Source: W0P28-013 sp964570565
GTDB taxonomy: Bacteria > Bacteroidota > Bacteroidia > Bacteroidales > Paludibacteraceae
DNA: 64,000 nt
Reading direction: 5' to 3'
NCBI GenBank assembly: GCA_964570565.1
Contig: CAZMYT010000002.1
Location: forward strand, 248,001 to 312,000
The notes under the pieces are model-generated. The model was not told the DNA's origin and searched no databases. It saw only the letters and a list, made by a program, of their open reading frames with translations. Both the position numbers and the translations under genes were made by a program. This document shows positions 1 through 8,479 of this stretch, piece by piece (position 1 is the first letter of the stretch; each line of letters starts with the position of its first letter).

Positions 1-2438
1 TTGTAGGCTGCCAAGTCAAATAAAAGTTGATTGACAGAGCTTTGATCGATAGGTTTTAATAACAATACAAATGGTGTTTTTGTATCGGCTGTATAGGTTT
101 TGGTAGTAATTGGTTCTTGCGCTTCACTTTGTACTTCTTGTTCGCGTCGCGATAATAAACTGCCATGCGAACCGCCTTTTTGTGCTTGCTGACCTTGTGC
201 CATCAGCGCCAAAATATCTTTTGACATACTGGCCACATCACTGGTAGGATAAAGTTCCACTAATTTATTTAACGCCTCTTGAAAGTTAGTGGCACTTGCC
301 GTTTTACCGATGCTCAGAGCACGTAAAAATGTGAATTTTGGCATTAAGGTTGATAATGGGAAATTGCTTGCCATGTAATCATAATTACTCAACACCTGTT
401 TAAATTCATTTTTGCTGTATGCCGTGTATGTCTCTGCGTAGAGCGAATCTTGCATCACGTACATCTGTTGCATGCGCTCAGCATAATCTGGTTGCGACAA
501 AATGATAGCGTATTTACTAGTTGGATAGTTGGTGACAATGGTTTGACGAACACTATTTTGGGCGGCTGTTTTTTGTAGTTGTCCGTACACTTGGTATAAA
601 GCGTAGTAACTTTCAAGTAAACGATCGCTTTTTGGGAACCGTTTTTGAAAATCTAACAAGGTAGCTTCAGCCATTTCCGAATCTTCCAATCTGTTTTTAT
701 AAATATCCGCCATGTTCAGCAGTGCTTCCGCAATCGCTAAATTTGATTGTTCCTTTTGAGCCTCCGTTCTTGGAATTTGCGCTAAATAAAAAGCTGGATT
801 TTTGGTATCTTCCATTTTTGCTGGAAGTGAGTCGTTCGCTGTATTTGCGGCGTTTGTTTCCGTTTCTTCCACTTCGGCCATTTGTGCCGTTTTATTGAGG
901 CGACGCCATTGATCTTCCAATTTACGTTTTCCCCAACGGCGTTGGAATTCTGTTCGTCCACTCGTAATTAATGCTGGATTATAAAAATACCATTCGCCCG
1001 TAGTGCCAACGGGTGTTAATCCTGCCGAGCCGAAAGCTGGTTCATCTCCGGCGGCATTTAAAGTGGCTGCATCTTCGGCGGCACGTTGTTTGGCTTCTTC
1101 TTCATCGGCAATAACTTTTGCAATGAGTTTGTCCACAATTTCGCGTTGTTCTTTATCGCTTAACGTCGACAAATATTGTAAACTATCTTGCAGTACTACG
1201 GTGTTATAATTCACCGCTAAATCGCCTAAAGTTTCAGCTAGTTTTGTAACACGTGCATAATCGGTATGCGTATTGCTAATTATGGTCGATGCCTCTTCGT
1301 AGCATGGTTGAGCGTCGATGTATTTTTTCTTACCATAATACAAATCGCCCAGTTTCAATAAAACAACGGCTTTTTCTATGCCATTGCGCGTGCTTTGTTT
1401 GATAGCGGTTTGGTAAGCGGTAATGGCTTTATCTTCTTTGCCTGCAAAGAGTTGTATATTACCAATGGCGTAATATATTTGATCTAAATACTCTTTGTTA
1501 TTTGGACTTTTTGCCATTTTCTCCAATGCCTTGATGGCTTTCGACGGATTGGTTGTTTCTGCTTGTAACACTTGCATACGCGCATTGAACTCCATGGTGT
1601 AAGATGGTGTCAATTTTAGTACAGCTTTAAAATTATTAGCAGCTGTTTTGCGGTCATTTTGTAATAAAAGTAATTGCCCTAAAATGTAGTTAAATCGTGT
1701 GCGTTGATAGCGATTTTTTTCTTTGTCAAGCGCAATTTTTAAAAACGGAACAGACTCTTTGTAGCGTCCTTGCTTCATTAATAAATTGGCTTTAGTGGCT
1801 GCGAATAAACCGTTTAAGTCTGTTGTTACGTCATTTTCATTAATTTTACCGAGCACTTCTTCGGCTTCGTAGAGCCAATTTAGTTCAGCATAAGCACGTG
1901 CCATCCAGATACGTGCTTCCGCTACTACGGCTGGTTCGGCAGAAAAATGTTTGGTAATATAGGTAAAGGTGCCTATGGAACCTATGAAATCGGCTTTGTG
2001 AAATTCAGCTTGACCTATCAATAGCCACGCTTTTTTAACCATAGGGTTAAATTCAGTTTGTTTCAACCATTGTTGATATTCAGGATCCTTACTTTTTTTC
2101 GGATTCTTTTGTGGTTTCTTTTGTATGGAATGCAATTTAATCGCTTTGCGACATTTTTCTATCACTATATCCATGGTGCTTCCCACGGCTTGCCCATTAG
2201 AATGGTTGCTAATCGGATACAAGGGCAAGATATTCGAATAGTCGTCTTGCTGCATTTTTTGGAGTTCACCAATTCCTTTGTCGTAATTGGTTTGTGCATT
2301 GAACACAATATTAAATCGTGTGGTGGTAGTGTGGTAAGCGCGCGTGCTCCACGTGTTTTTCTTGGTAGAACAACTCGTTGATACCACTAGCAGTAGCATC
2401 AATACAGCCCAAACACTATGTTTTAATTTTAAGTACAT
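1..2438 (-). CDS. porW: PorW/SprE-type TPR lipoprotein of the type IX secretion system (3' end outside window)
   Basis: The reading frame is open from an ATG at 2438 down to base 1, so only the C-terminus is missing. The N-terminus is a lipoprotein signal: a short basic stretch, a hydrophobic run, then a lipobox ending S-T-S-C near residue 24. It is followed by NTWSTRAYHTTTTRFNIVFN, which matches the start of SprE/PorW proteins. The rest is helical repeat sequence with TPR character (YAIGNIQLFAGKEDKAITAY and similar). PorW/SprE is an outer-membrane-associated lipoprotein needed for T9SS function in Porphyromonas and Flavobacterium. The six T9SS-tailed proteins in this window are the expected substrates of such a system. 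The gene diverges from the DUF3078 gene. The family call is confident; the symbol rests on the N-terminal signature and the TPR architecture. Confidence 0.82.
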   Translation of the reverse strand, partial: MYLKLKHSVWAVLMLLLVVSTSCSTKKNTWSTRAYHTTTTRFNIVFNAQTNYDKGIGELQKMQQDDYSNILPLYPISNHSNGQAVGSTMDIVIEKCRKAIKLHSIQKKPQKNPKKSKDPEYQQWLKQTEFNPMVKKAWLLIGQAEFHKADFIGSIGTFTYITKHFSAEPAVVAEARIWMARAYAELNWLYEAEEVLGKINENDVTTDLNGLFAATKANLLMKQGRYKESVPFLKIALDKEKNRYQRTRFNYILGQLLLLQNDRKTAANNFKAVLKLTPSYTMEFNARMQVLQAETTNPSKAIKALEKMAKSPNNKEYLDQIYYAIGNIQLFAGKEDKAITAYQTAIKQSTRNGIEKAVVLLKLGDLYYGKKKYIDAQPCYEEASTIISNTHTDYARVTKLAETLGDLAVNYNTVVLQDSLQYLSTLSDKEQREIVDKLIAKVIADEEEAKQRAAEDAATLNAAGDEPAFGSAGLTPVGTTGEWYFYNPALITSGRTEFQRRWGKRKLEDQWRRLNKTAQMAEVEETETNAANTANDSLPAKMEDTKNPAFYLAQIPRTEAQKEQSNLAIAEALLNMADIYKNRLEDSEMAEATLLDFQKRFPKSDRLLESYYALYQVYGQLQKTAAQNSVRQTIVTNYPTSKYAIILSQPDYAERMQQMYVMQDSLYAETYTAYSKNEFKQVLSNYDYMASNFPLSTLMPKFTFLRALSIGKTASATNFQEALNKLVELYPTSDVASMSKDILALMAQGQQAQKGGSHGSLLSRREQEVQSEAQEPITTKTYTADTKTPFVLLLKPIDQSSVNQLLFDLAAY

Positions 2439-2513
2439 CGGTTATATTCAAAAGAAGTATCATCCGGATTTACAAACGTGTAAATACCTATATTATTGCC
2501 AATAATGAGCAGA

Positions 2514-2521
2514 CAAAGATA
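2514..2521 (-). promoter_or_regulatory. -7 promoter element for the porW-like gene
   Basis: The minus strand reads TATCTTTG, a perfect TAnnTTTG -7 element, about 75 bases upstream of the ATG at 2438. No clear TTTG lies at the expected -33 distance, so the support is moderate. Confidence 0.45.
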
Positions 2522-2658
2522 CGAAAAAGTCGCGAGTTGGCTCCTTGGATTCTAATATTTTTCAGTGATGCAGTATCGGCGCAAGCTATCATTTTGTGAA
2601 CGATGGTTGTTTTGAGGTGTTATTTTATGAAAAATTATGTTGTTTTGTAAAAAAGGAT

Positions 2659-2666
2659 TATATTTG
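2659..2666 (+). promoter_or_regulatory. -7 promoter element for the DUF3078 gene
   Basis: TATATTTG matches TAnnTTTG, 36 bases upstream of the ATG at 2702. A degenerate TTATG at 2635-2639 sits at -33 spacing. The 2439-2701 gap holds only this and the divergent porW promoter. Confidence 0.5.
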
Positions 2667-2701
2667 CCTGACAAACCGAATATTAACTAAAATACACAAT
2701 T

Positions 2702-3652
2702 ATGAAAACTAAAGCATGTTTACTTGTTGTCGCTCTTTTGTGTGGTTCATTATCGGTGGTGGCGCAAGATGCAAAAGCCGCTATCGAAGAGGCTGTTAAA
2801 GCTTCACAACAAACTGTAGAATTGGTAAAAGGGCCGGCAGAGAAAAAATGGAAAGTGTCTGGTGTGATGGGCGTTAATGCTACGGCTACAGGTATGTTTA
2901 ATTGGGCTGCTGGCGGTAACAATAATGCAAATGGTGTAGTTTTTGCGAACGTGTCGCTACTATATCGAAAAAACAAGTTGGCATGGGAGAGCAACCTTGA
3001 CACAGAACTTGGAGCTATGTATATGGAAGGTACTGCTTACGATTGGCGCAAATCGAGCGATAAACTGAATTTCTCCACAAAAGTGGGTTATGAATTTATG
3101 CCAAAATGGTACGCTACGGCTTTAGGAAGTTTTAAATCGCAGTTTTTGAGTGGTTATGAGTATAAAACAGTTGGCGGCGTTGAAACGGAGACCTATATTT
3201 CCAATTGGTTATCACCTTCATATACTGATGTTTCATTAGGTCTCGATTGGAAACCTAATGATATTTTTTCTGCTTACTTTTCACCAGTTGCGGGACGTAT
3301 CTCTACTTCTGTAGATCCAACGTTACGTGCTAAATACGGTGTTGAATTAGATCAAACTAGCCGGAGCGCATTTGGTTTATCATTTAAAGGCGGCGTGAAT
3401 TATGCGCGTATCGAAAACTTCAAAGTTATTTCTACGTTGGGACTATTTACACCTTATAATAAAGACTTTGGTAATTTTGATGTCGATTGGGATATGGCCG
3501 TGTCTTATCAATTTCTTAAAGTGTTGAATGTAACACTCAGCACATCACTCAAGTATTACGACAAAGTGCTGATAGCTGACCAGACAGGTTATCTTGCGCC
3601 ACGCGTTCAATTTAAAACCGTTTTGGGAGTTGGTGTAGGGTATAGTTTTTAG
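2702..3652 (+). CDS. DUF3078 domain-containing secreted protein
   Basis: 316 aa with a clear Sec signal peptide (hydrophobic core LLVVALLCGSLSVVA, cleavage near AQ). The mature part begins with a Trp/Gly-rich block around residues 50-75 (WKVSGVMGVN, NWAAGGNNN) typical of the DUF3078 family. Alternating aromatic and polar strands follow to a C-terminal aromatic residue (GVGVGYSF), which suggests an outer-membrane beta-barrel; that is inference. The biological role of the family is not established. It is divergent from the PorW-like gene and followed by T9SS cargo, so a cell-envelope role fits. There is no T9SS tail. Confidence 0.78.
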   Translation: MKTKACLLVVALLCGSLSVVAQDAKAAIEEAVKASQQTVELVKGPAEKKWKVSGVMGVNATATGMFNWAAGGNNNANGVVFANVSLLYRKNKLAWESNLDTELGAMYMEGTAYDWRKSSDKLNFSTKVGYEFMPKWYATALGSFKSQFLSGYEYKTVGGVETETYISNWLSPSYTDVSLGLDWKPNDIFSAYFSPVAGRISTSVDPTLRAKYGVELDQTSRSAFGLSFKGGVNYARIENFKVISTLGLFTPYNKDFGNFDVDWDMAVSYQFLKVLNVTLSTSLKYYDKVLIADQTGYLAPRVQFKTVLGVGVGYSF

Positions 3653-3701
3653 TAAGTTGTTTGTTTTCAGATTGATGAATGATTTTTGATGTTAAAAACT
3701 A

Positions 3702-3709
3702 TATTTTTG
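3702..3709 (+). promoter_or_regulatory. possible -7 element upstream of the first T9SS cargo gene
   Basis: TATTTTTG lies 127 bases before the ATG at 3836. No TTTG is found 18-21 bases further up. No hairpin terminator for the DUF3078 gene is evident in 3653-3835. Confidence 0.25.
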
Positions 3710-3835
3710 CTTCAAAAATTATGGTACTTTCAAAAAAAGTATATACCTTTATCCCCACAAATTGAGGTCGTATGCCCTCACATAAAAACCCATTGTTAAC
3801 TACTTATTTTATTAATTTTATTTAATTCTTTTATC

Positions 3836-4504
3836 ATGAAAAAAATTACTTTTTTGGTAGCGGCTTTGTTCGCTACAATGGCAGTTTCTGCCGAGGTTTT
3901 AACGCTTACTTTTGAATCTGTGCCACTTGTAACTCCAGCTGATCCAATGGCAGGTGAGCAAGTTGATGCTACTGTAGATGGCATTTCGTTCAGTTTTAAA
4001 GGATCTGTGGCTGATGCCACGTTTAATAACGTTACAAATCGTACACTCCGTGTTTTTGCTGGTCAAACTATGACTATTAGTTCTCAAGCACAAATCGCTA
4101 AAATTGAAGTTATTGGTATGGCTAAAACGGGTGCTAATATATCTGCTTCTGTTGGAACTGTAGTGGGTGGTGATTATACCGCAGCCACAGCTGATACATA
4201 TAAGTATGAGAAGGGTTATGAGGAGCCATTATTTGTTATTAACGATGTTAATGCAAAAAGTGTAGTTATTACACCAGTAAAACAAATTCGTCTTTATGGG
4301 GTACGTATTACCACAGATGCCACAGCCATCAAAAACGTAACTATCGACAATAGCGTATATGCTACTAACGGTACTGTTTATGCTGAAGGCGAATTCCAAA
4401 TCTTCTCAGTTGCTGGTCAAAACGTAACTGAATTGAATGGTCAATTGAACGGTATTTATGTTGTTAAAACTGCTAAAGGCATCCAAAAAGTGGCTGTTAA
4501 ATAA
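3836..4504 (+). CDS. secreted protein with T9SS C-terminal sorting tail
   Basis: 222 aa. Signal peptide at residues 1-19 (MKKITFLVAALFATMAVSA). The middle is a beta-rich stretch of no recognised family. The last ~75 residues have the form of a type A T9SS sorting domain: an Asn/Tyr-rich lead-in, FQIFSVAGQNV, then GQLNGIYVVKT and a Lys-ending VAVK. T9SS would carry it across the outer membrane, and the tail would be removed or used for attachment. The first 21 codons closely resemble those of the next gene, as do the C-terminal tails, so the two look like diverged tandem paralogues with different central regions. Function of the passenger is unknown. Confidence 0.75.
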   Translation: MKKITFLVAALFATMAVSAEVLTLTFESVPLVTPADPMAGEQVDATVDGISFSFKGSVADATFNNVTNRTLRVFAGQTMTISSQAQIAKIEVIGMAKTGANISASVGTVVGGDYTAATADTYKYEKGYEEPLFVINDVNAKSVVITPVKQIRLYGVRITTDATAIKNVTIDNSVYATNGTVYAEGEFQIFSVAGQNVTELNGQLNGIYVVKTAKGIQKVAVK

Positions 4505-4526
4505 GCATTTCAAACAATCTTATATG

Positions 4527-4558
4527 AGAGGGTTCTGTAATACAGAACCCTCTTTTTT
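4527..4558 (+). terminator. Rho-independent terminator after the first T9SS cargo gene
   Basis: A 12-13 bp perfect stem (GAGGGTTCTGTA paired with TACAGAACCCTC, one-base loop) is followed by a T run. Confidence 0.85.
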
Positions 4559-4600
4559 ATCTGTTAATATAACAGATTGGTCGATAAACCAAATGATTAC

Positions 4601-4631
4601 TTGCGTTTTATAAGAAATTTGACTATCTTTG
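4601..4631 (+). promoter_or_regulatory. Bacteroidota promoter for the second T9SS cargo gene
   Basis: TTG at 4601-4603 and TATCTTTG at 4624-4631 are separated by 20 bases, as expected for the -33/-7 promoter. The ATG is at 4686, giving a leader of about 50 bases. Confidence 0.65.
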
Positions 4632-4685
4632 CCGAGCATAATTGTTATGCTTAATCGTTATTATTAATTTATAAATTGTTTCATT

Positions 4686-5792
4686 ATGAAAAAAATTACT
4701 TTTTTGTTTGTAGCTTTGTTTGCTACGATGACTATGATGGCTGAGGTTACGGGTACTTTTTCAGGATCCATCCCAGCAGGTTGGACTTATATTACCAATA
4801 ATCCAACATATCCAGATGCAGCTTTTTATGCTACTCCAGCAGGTTTGAAATTGAATTTTGAAGGACAAGGTTTCTTGTCTCCTACTTTGGTGTCTTCTGA
4901 TGAAGTTGTAGTTACTTTAACTATCGGCGCTTTGAATCAAAATATCAAAACAGCAGCTTCTACAGATGTTTTTACTGTTACAGGTTTGAATGCAGCTGAT
5001 GAAGTGGTAGCAACAAAAACCCTTACTTCGGTTGCAGTTGGTGCTAATAATACTGTAACTTTAAATGGTACTGCTATTGTTAAAGTTAAAGTAATCATGA
5101 CAGGATATCCTAATGATGGTACTAAATATTGTAATATCAATCTTACAAGCTGTACCGTAGGAGGTGGAGGTGGTGGCACCGTAGATCCAACAGATCCAAC
5201 AGAAACTGCTATGACTGGTTTCAATTATGTGGACGCTATTTATTTTACATCTGAAAACGCTGGCTATTGGGCTCTTGATTTGTATAATGATTATGATTAT
5301 GACAACAGTACTTATGTTTATCCAGAATTATATATGGAAGTGTCTGCCAATGGTTCTTCAACCATCTCTGGTACATATAATGTTGATTATGCCTTATTTT
5401 ATACAAGTGCAACAGATTCTGTAGAATTTGTTGCAGGTAGTCTAACTGTATCTGCTTTAGGTACAATTGATGGTGATGGCTTCCCAGAATATAAATTTGA
5501 AGGTTCGTTCGAAGATGCAAGTGGCAATGTCTACACTGTATCCTTAAACAAAGGAGTTTGGGCATTTAATAATGATACAGAAGAGGAAATCACACTTAAT
5601 GATGAAGTGGCTATTCATAATGTTGAAATTTTAGATAATATTTACGCTAATAATGGTTGTATTTATACTGAAGACGCTGCACGCATCTACACAATTACAG
5701 GTTTGGATGTAACATCTATGAATGGTAATTTAGAGGGTGTCTATATTGTAAAAGTTGCTAATAAAGTAGGAAAGGTAATGGTGACCAAATAA
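4686..5792 (+). CDS. secreted protein with T9SS C-terminal sorting tail
   Basis: 368 aa. The signal peptide MKKITFLFVALFATMTMMA is nearly the same as that of the upstream neighbour. A beta-rich domain (about 20-155) ends in a Gly/Pro/Thr linker (VGGGGGGTVDPTDPTE, about residues 158-173). A second Tyr/Asp-rich domain follows (about 175-300). The last 65 residues form a T9SS-type tail (ARIYTITGLDVTSM, GNLEGVYIVKVA, ending VMVTK). It has its own promoter and terminator. I do not recognise the passenger domains; the poly-Gly linker suggests two independently folding modules. Confidence 0.75.
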   Translation: MKKITFLFVALFATMTMMAEVTGTFSGSIPAGWTYITNNPTYPDAAFYATPAGLKLNFEGQGFLSPTLVSSDEVVVTLTIGALNQNIKTAASTDVFTVTGLNAADEVVATKTLTSVAVGANNTVTLNGTAIVKVKVIMTGYPNDGTKYCNINLTSCTVGGGGGGTVDPTDPTETAMTGFNYVDAIYFTSENAGYWALDLYNDYDYDNSTYVYPELYMEVSANGSSTISGTYNVDYALFYTSATDSVEFVAGSLTVSALGTIDGDGFPEYKFEGSFEDASGNVYTVSLNKGVWAFNNDTEEEITLNDEVAIHNVEILDNIYANNGCIYTEDAARIYTITGLDVTSMNGNLEGVYIVKVANKVGKVMVTK

Positions 5793-5816
5793 ATTTTAGT
5801 TACTTTATGTAAATAG

Positions 5817-5853
5817 AAGTGGAGATGCTATTTAGTATCTCCACTTTTTTTTG
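5817..5853 (+). terminator. Rho-independent terminator
   Basis: A stem AAGTGGAGAT/ATCTCCACTT with a short loop precedes eight or more T residues, 25 bases after the stop at 5792. Confidence 0.85.
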
Positions 5854-5864
5854 TTCTGAATTGA

Positions 5865-5894
5865 TTGAAAGTATTTTAAAATATTGTACTTTTG
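5865..5894 (+). promoter_or_regulatory. promoter for the third T9SS cargo gene; decides its start
   Basis: TTG at 5865-5867 and TACTTTTG at 5887-5894 are 19 bases apart. An upstream TTG start at 5884 would translate the -7 box itself (Y-F-C), so the ATG at 5917 is preferred. Confidence 0.6.
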
Positions 5895-5916
5895 TAGTAA
5901 ACTACAATTTGGTATT

Positions 5917-7101
5917 ATGAAGAAATTTTTATTTTTATTGGTAGGTTTATCTATCACATTATTTGCTCATAGCAAAACGGTTATTTTGACGATGTCGGAT
6001 TATGCGGCAACTTCACTGAGTGATAAAAACTTATCGGTAACAACTTCCAAAGGAACAGGTTACACAAATCCAGCTTACAACGCTACATCGGCTGATTTGC
6101 GTATTTATGCGAATGGCACAATTACTATTTCGTCTATCGATACAGCTCATATCACGTCGATTGTGTTTGATTTGTCGTACCAAGGTCAACAGCAATTGGC
6201 TAAATTGACTTCTACTAACGGAACTGTATCTCAATCTAGTGGGCCTGCCGAAGCTTCTTGGTCTGGTTTTGCCAACAGTGTAACTTTTACAGTGGGACCA
6301 AAAGCTGACTATGGCAGTAAACCTAGTGATAACGGTCAATTATGCTTTCTATCGCTTCATATTACAACTACAGCTGCAGGTTCCGATGAAGATGATTGTA
6401 CGCTTGATTTGACACAAGAATTTGATATTGTGAAAGGTCATGCTATTTACTATCCTCAAAACGGAACGGCTCTGAAGAGTTTTTATCTTCAAGTATTTTC
6501 AGATTTTGAAATGGAGTATGAAACGTCTACCAATGATTGGGTGATTGTGAATGGAAATGGTGCCTTCTATACGTTTGATATTTATCCAAGTACGGAACGT
6601 AGCTTTGTGGGTACTTATACTTCTACCATTGGTGATAATAAATTGGGAGGACTTGGCATTAAAAACCAAAGTTCACTCATTATTCATAAATGCAACAATG
6701 ATGTACAATCATTTTTGAAAAGTGGCTCTGTAACCGTGGTGTGGGTACGTGATAATTTATACAATGTGACATACGATGTGACAGATGAGGCTACAAATCG
6801 TCATACGCATACCTGGACAGAAATCCCAATAGATGCTTATAACGAAACGGGAGGCGTTTATACAATCACGAATGAACAAACCGCAATCGGTAGGGTTGAA
6901 TGTTCTCTGGGCGTTTATGTGCGTAATGGGCAGATTGTAGTTCCAGCCGAAGTTGGTCAATCAATTACAGTTTATAATACGATGGGACAAGCCGTTTATA
7001 GCAAATCGGCTGAAAACGTAGAGACACTTATTGATGGGCTTTCGTCGAATCAAGTATTGGTAGTACGTGTTGGCCAGAAGACGGCTAAGATTGTGTTGTG
7101 A
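5917..7101 (+). CDS. secreted protein with T9SS C-terminal sorting tail
   Basis: 394 aa from the ATG at 5917. Signal peptide MKKFLFLLVGLSITLFAHS. The N-terminal region (about 20-165) is Ser/Thr-rich with beta-strand periodicity and resembles in style the carbohydrate-binding-like modules of the two upstream genes. An acidic break (SDEDDCTLD) leads to a second domain (about 170-310). The final ~70 residues carry a T9SS-like tail (QSITVYNTMGQAVYS, then VVRVGQKTAKIVL). It is the third secreted protein in a row in the same orientation. The start was chosen because upstream in-frame codons fall on the promoter. Confidence 0.74.
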   Translation: MKKFLFLLVGLSITLFAHSKTVILTMSDYAATSLSDKNLSVTTSKGTGYTNPAYNATSADLRIYANGTITISSIDTAHITSIVFDLSYQGQQQLAKLTSTNGTVSQSSGPAEASWSGFANSVTFTVGPKADYGSKPSDNGQLCFLSLHITTTAAGSDEDDCTLDLTQEFDIVKGHAIYYPQNGTALKSFYLQVFSDFEMEYETSTNDWVIVNGNGAFYTFDIYPSTERSFVGTYTSTIGDNKLGGLGIKNQSSLIIHKCNNDVQSFLKSGSVTVVWVRDNLYNVTYDVTDEATNRHTHTWTEIPIDAYNETGGVYTITNEQTAIGRVECSLGVYVRNGQIVVPAEVGQSITVYNTMGQAVYSKSAENVETLIDGLSSNQVLVVRVGQKTAKIVL

Positions 7102-7129
7102 TATCTGTTAACCATTTCTGTAATAAACT

Positions 7130-7158
7130 AAACGAGACGCCTTAATGACGTCTCGTTT
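7130..7158. terminator. bidirectional terminator between the T9SS cargo gene and recX
   Basis: A perfect 10-bp stem AAACGAGACG/CGTCTCGTTT with a nine-base loop lies between the convergent genes ending at 7101 and 7160. The T run is short on the plus side. Confidence 0.65.
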
Positions 7159-7159
7159 G

Positions 7160-7612
7160 TTATTCTAATTGTCGGAGAACATTACTAATTATGTTGTGTT
7201 CAAACCCTCTACTTTGTGCAAATCGAAATAATTTTCCTTGCTTTTCGTATTCGAATTTATAGGTTAAACTTTTAAGTTTTGTTTGTAATAATACCACCAA
7301 AGCTTCTTCATATTCAGCCTCATCAATTTGGGCTAAGGCGTTGGTGATTTCTTCTTCCGGTAATTGTTTGGAACGTAGCATCATCCCAATTTTAATTTTC
7401 CCCCAACGATTAAAGCGAAATTTATCACGTGTGTAGTAGGTGCAATAACGTGTGTCGTTTATAAAGTCATCGTGTCGAAGTTGATCGATTACTTTGGCTA
7501 CATCCGTGTTCGAAACGTCCCATGTACGTAGTTTTTCTTTGACTTCATATTCGCACTTTTCCGATAAGGAGCAGTAGGCTGCTGCCTTTTGTAAAGCCTC
7601 ATTAAAGTTCAT
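7160..7612 (-). CDS. recX: regulatory protein RecX
   Basis: 150 aa, the usual size for the family. It has the three-helix-repeat pattern of RecX: AYCSLSEKCEYEVKEKL at the start, then IDQLRHDDFINDTRYCTYY and RWGKIKIGMMLRSKQL. RecX binds RecA filaments and restrains recombination and the SOS response. It is the last gene of dnaN-prmC-recX, 10 bases after prmC. recA is not in the window. Confidence 0.88.
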   Translation of the reverse strand: MNFNEALQKAAAYCSLSEKCEYEVKEKLRTWDVSNTDVAKVIDQLRHDDFINDTRYCTYYTRDKFRFNRWGKIKIGMMLRSKQLPEEEITNALAQIDEAEYEEALVVLLQTKLKSLTYKFEYEKQGKLFRFAQSRGFEHNIISNVLRQLE

Positions 7613-7622
7613 TGTATTTGGT

Positions 7623-8471
7623 TTATTTTGGTTTGGTTAACAGCGCACGAATTAGGCGATTTTTGCCCGATAAATCTTTGCGTAATTCTACCGTTTTGAA
7701 CCCAATTTCTTTGAGTAATTGTACGGTTTCTTTACCTAATGCTTGATTGATTTCTAAGAATAGCTGACCGTCTTCCTTTAGGTGTTGTGCGGCAAATTGA
7801 CCGATGTGTCGATAGAAAATAAGTGGATCTTCATCGGTCACAAAAAGAGCTATTTCTGGCTCGTGGTTTAATACATTTTCCTCCATGGTTTCTCGCTCCG
7901 AATTCATAACGTAAGGCGGATTGCTTACAATGACATCAAATGTGCCTTCCCAATGTGCGGTTTTGAGAATGTTGATGTGGAAAAAACGTATCAACACGTT
8001 GTTGAGTTCTGCATTTTCGTGAGCTGCATGTAGCGCATCCAACGAAATGTCGAAACCTGTAACCGTAGCTTGTCTGAATTTATTGGCTAATGCAATAGCA
8101 ATACAGCCGCTTCCAGTACCAATATCTAAAATGGCTGGTGCAGGATGATGAACGGTTTCAACAATCCAATCAATTAATTCTGCCGTTTCGGGGCGTGGAA
8201 TGAGCACACGATTGTCAATCCATAAGCGCATACCGCAAAATTCGGTTTCGCCTAAAATATATTGAATTGGTTCGTGTTCTTTGAGTCGTTCTACGGCTTG
8301 ATGTATGAATAAAGTTTGCTCATCCGACAATTCTAAATCATCGTGTGTGAGTATGTCGGTCAAAGTCCAGCCAGCCACTTTCTCGAGCAGCAATCGTGTG
8401 AAAGCTTTCACTTCCCCTTCAGGATAAAAATCCTTCAGTTCAGATTGTATGTGATTAATGATGGTCGGCAT
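7623..8471 (-). CDS. prmC: peptide chain release factor N5-glutamine methyltransferase PrmC
   Basis: 282 aa. An N-terminal helical domain (1-85, with the GETEFCGMRLWIDNRVLIPRPET family signature) leads to a Rossmann methyltransferase with the SAM motif DIGTGSGCIA and catalytic NPPY in VSNPPYVM. PrmC methylates the glutamine of the GGQ motif in release factors 1 and 2. It starts 8 bases after dnaN stops, so the two are probably cotranscribed. Confidence 0.93.
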   Translation of the reverse strand: MPTIINHIQSELKDFYPEGEVKAFTRLLLEKVAGWTLTDILTHDDLELSDEQTLFIHQAVERLKEHEPIQYILGETEFCGMRLWIDNRVLIPRPETAELIDWIVETVHHPAPAILDIGTGSGCIAIALANKFRQATVTGFDISLDALHAAHENAELNNVLIRFFHINILKTAHWEGTFDVIVSNPPYVMNSERETMEENVLNHEPEIALFVTDEDPLIFYRHIGQFAAQHLKEDGQLFLEINQALGKETVQLLKEIGFKTVELRKDLSGKNRLIRALLTKPK

Positions 8472-8479
8472 AGGCCTCT

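Noticed and set aside
1003..2599. Plus-strand open frames of 68-107 codons
   Set aside because: They lie opposite the PorW-like reading frame or its promoter, have no family resemblance and lack promoters.
4937..5565. Minus-strand open frames inside the second T9SS cargo gene
   Set aside because: They are Pro/Val-rich or Leu/His-rich antisense shadows of a low-complexity gene, without start signals.
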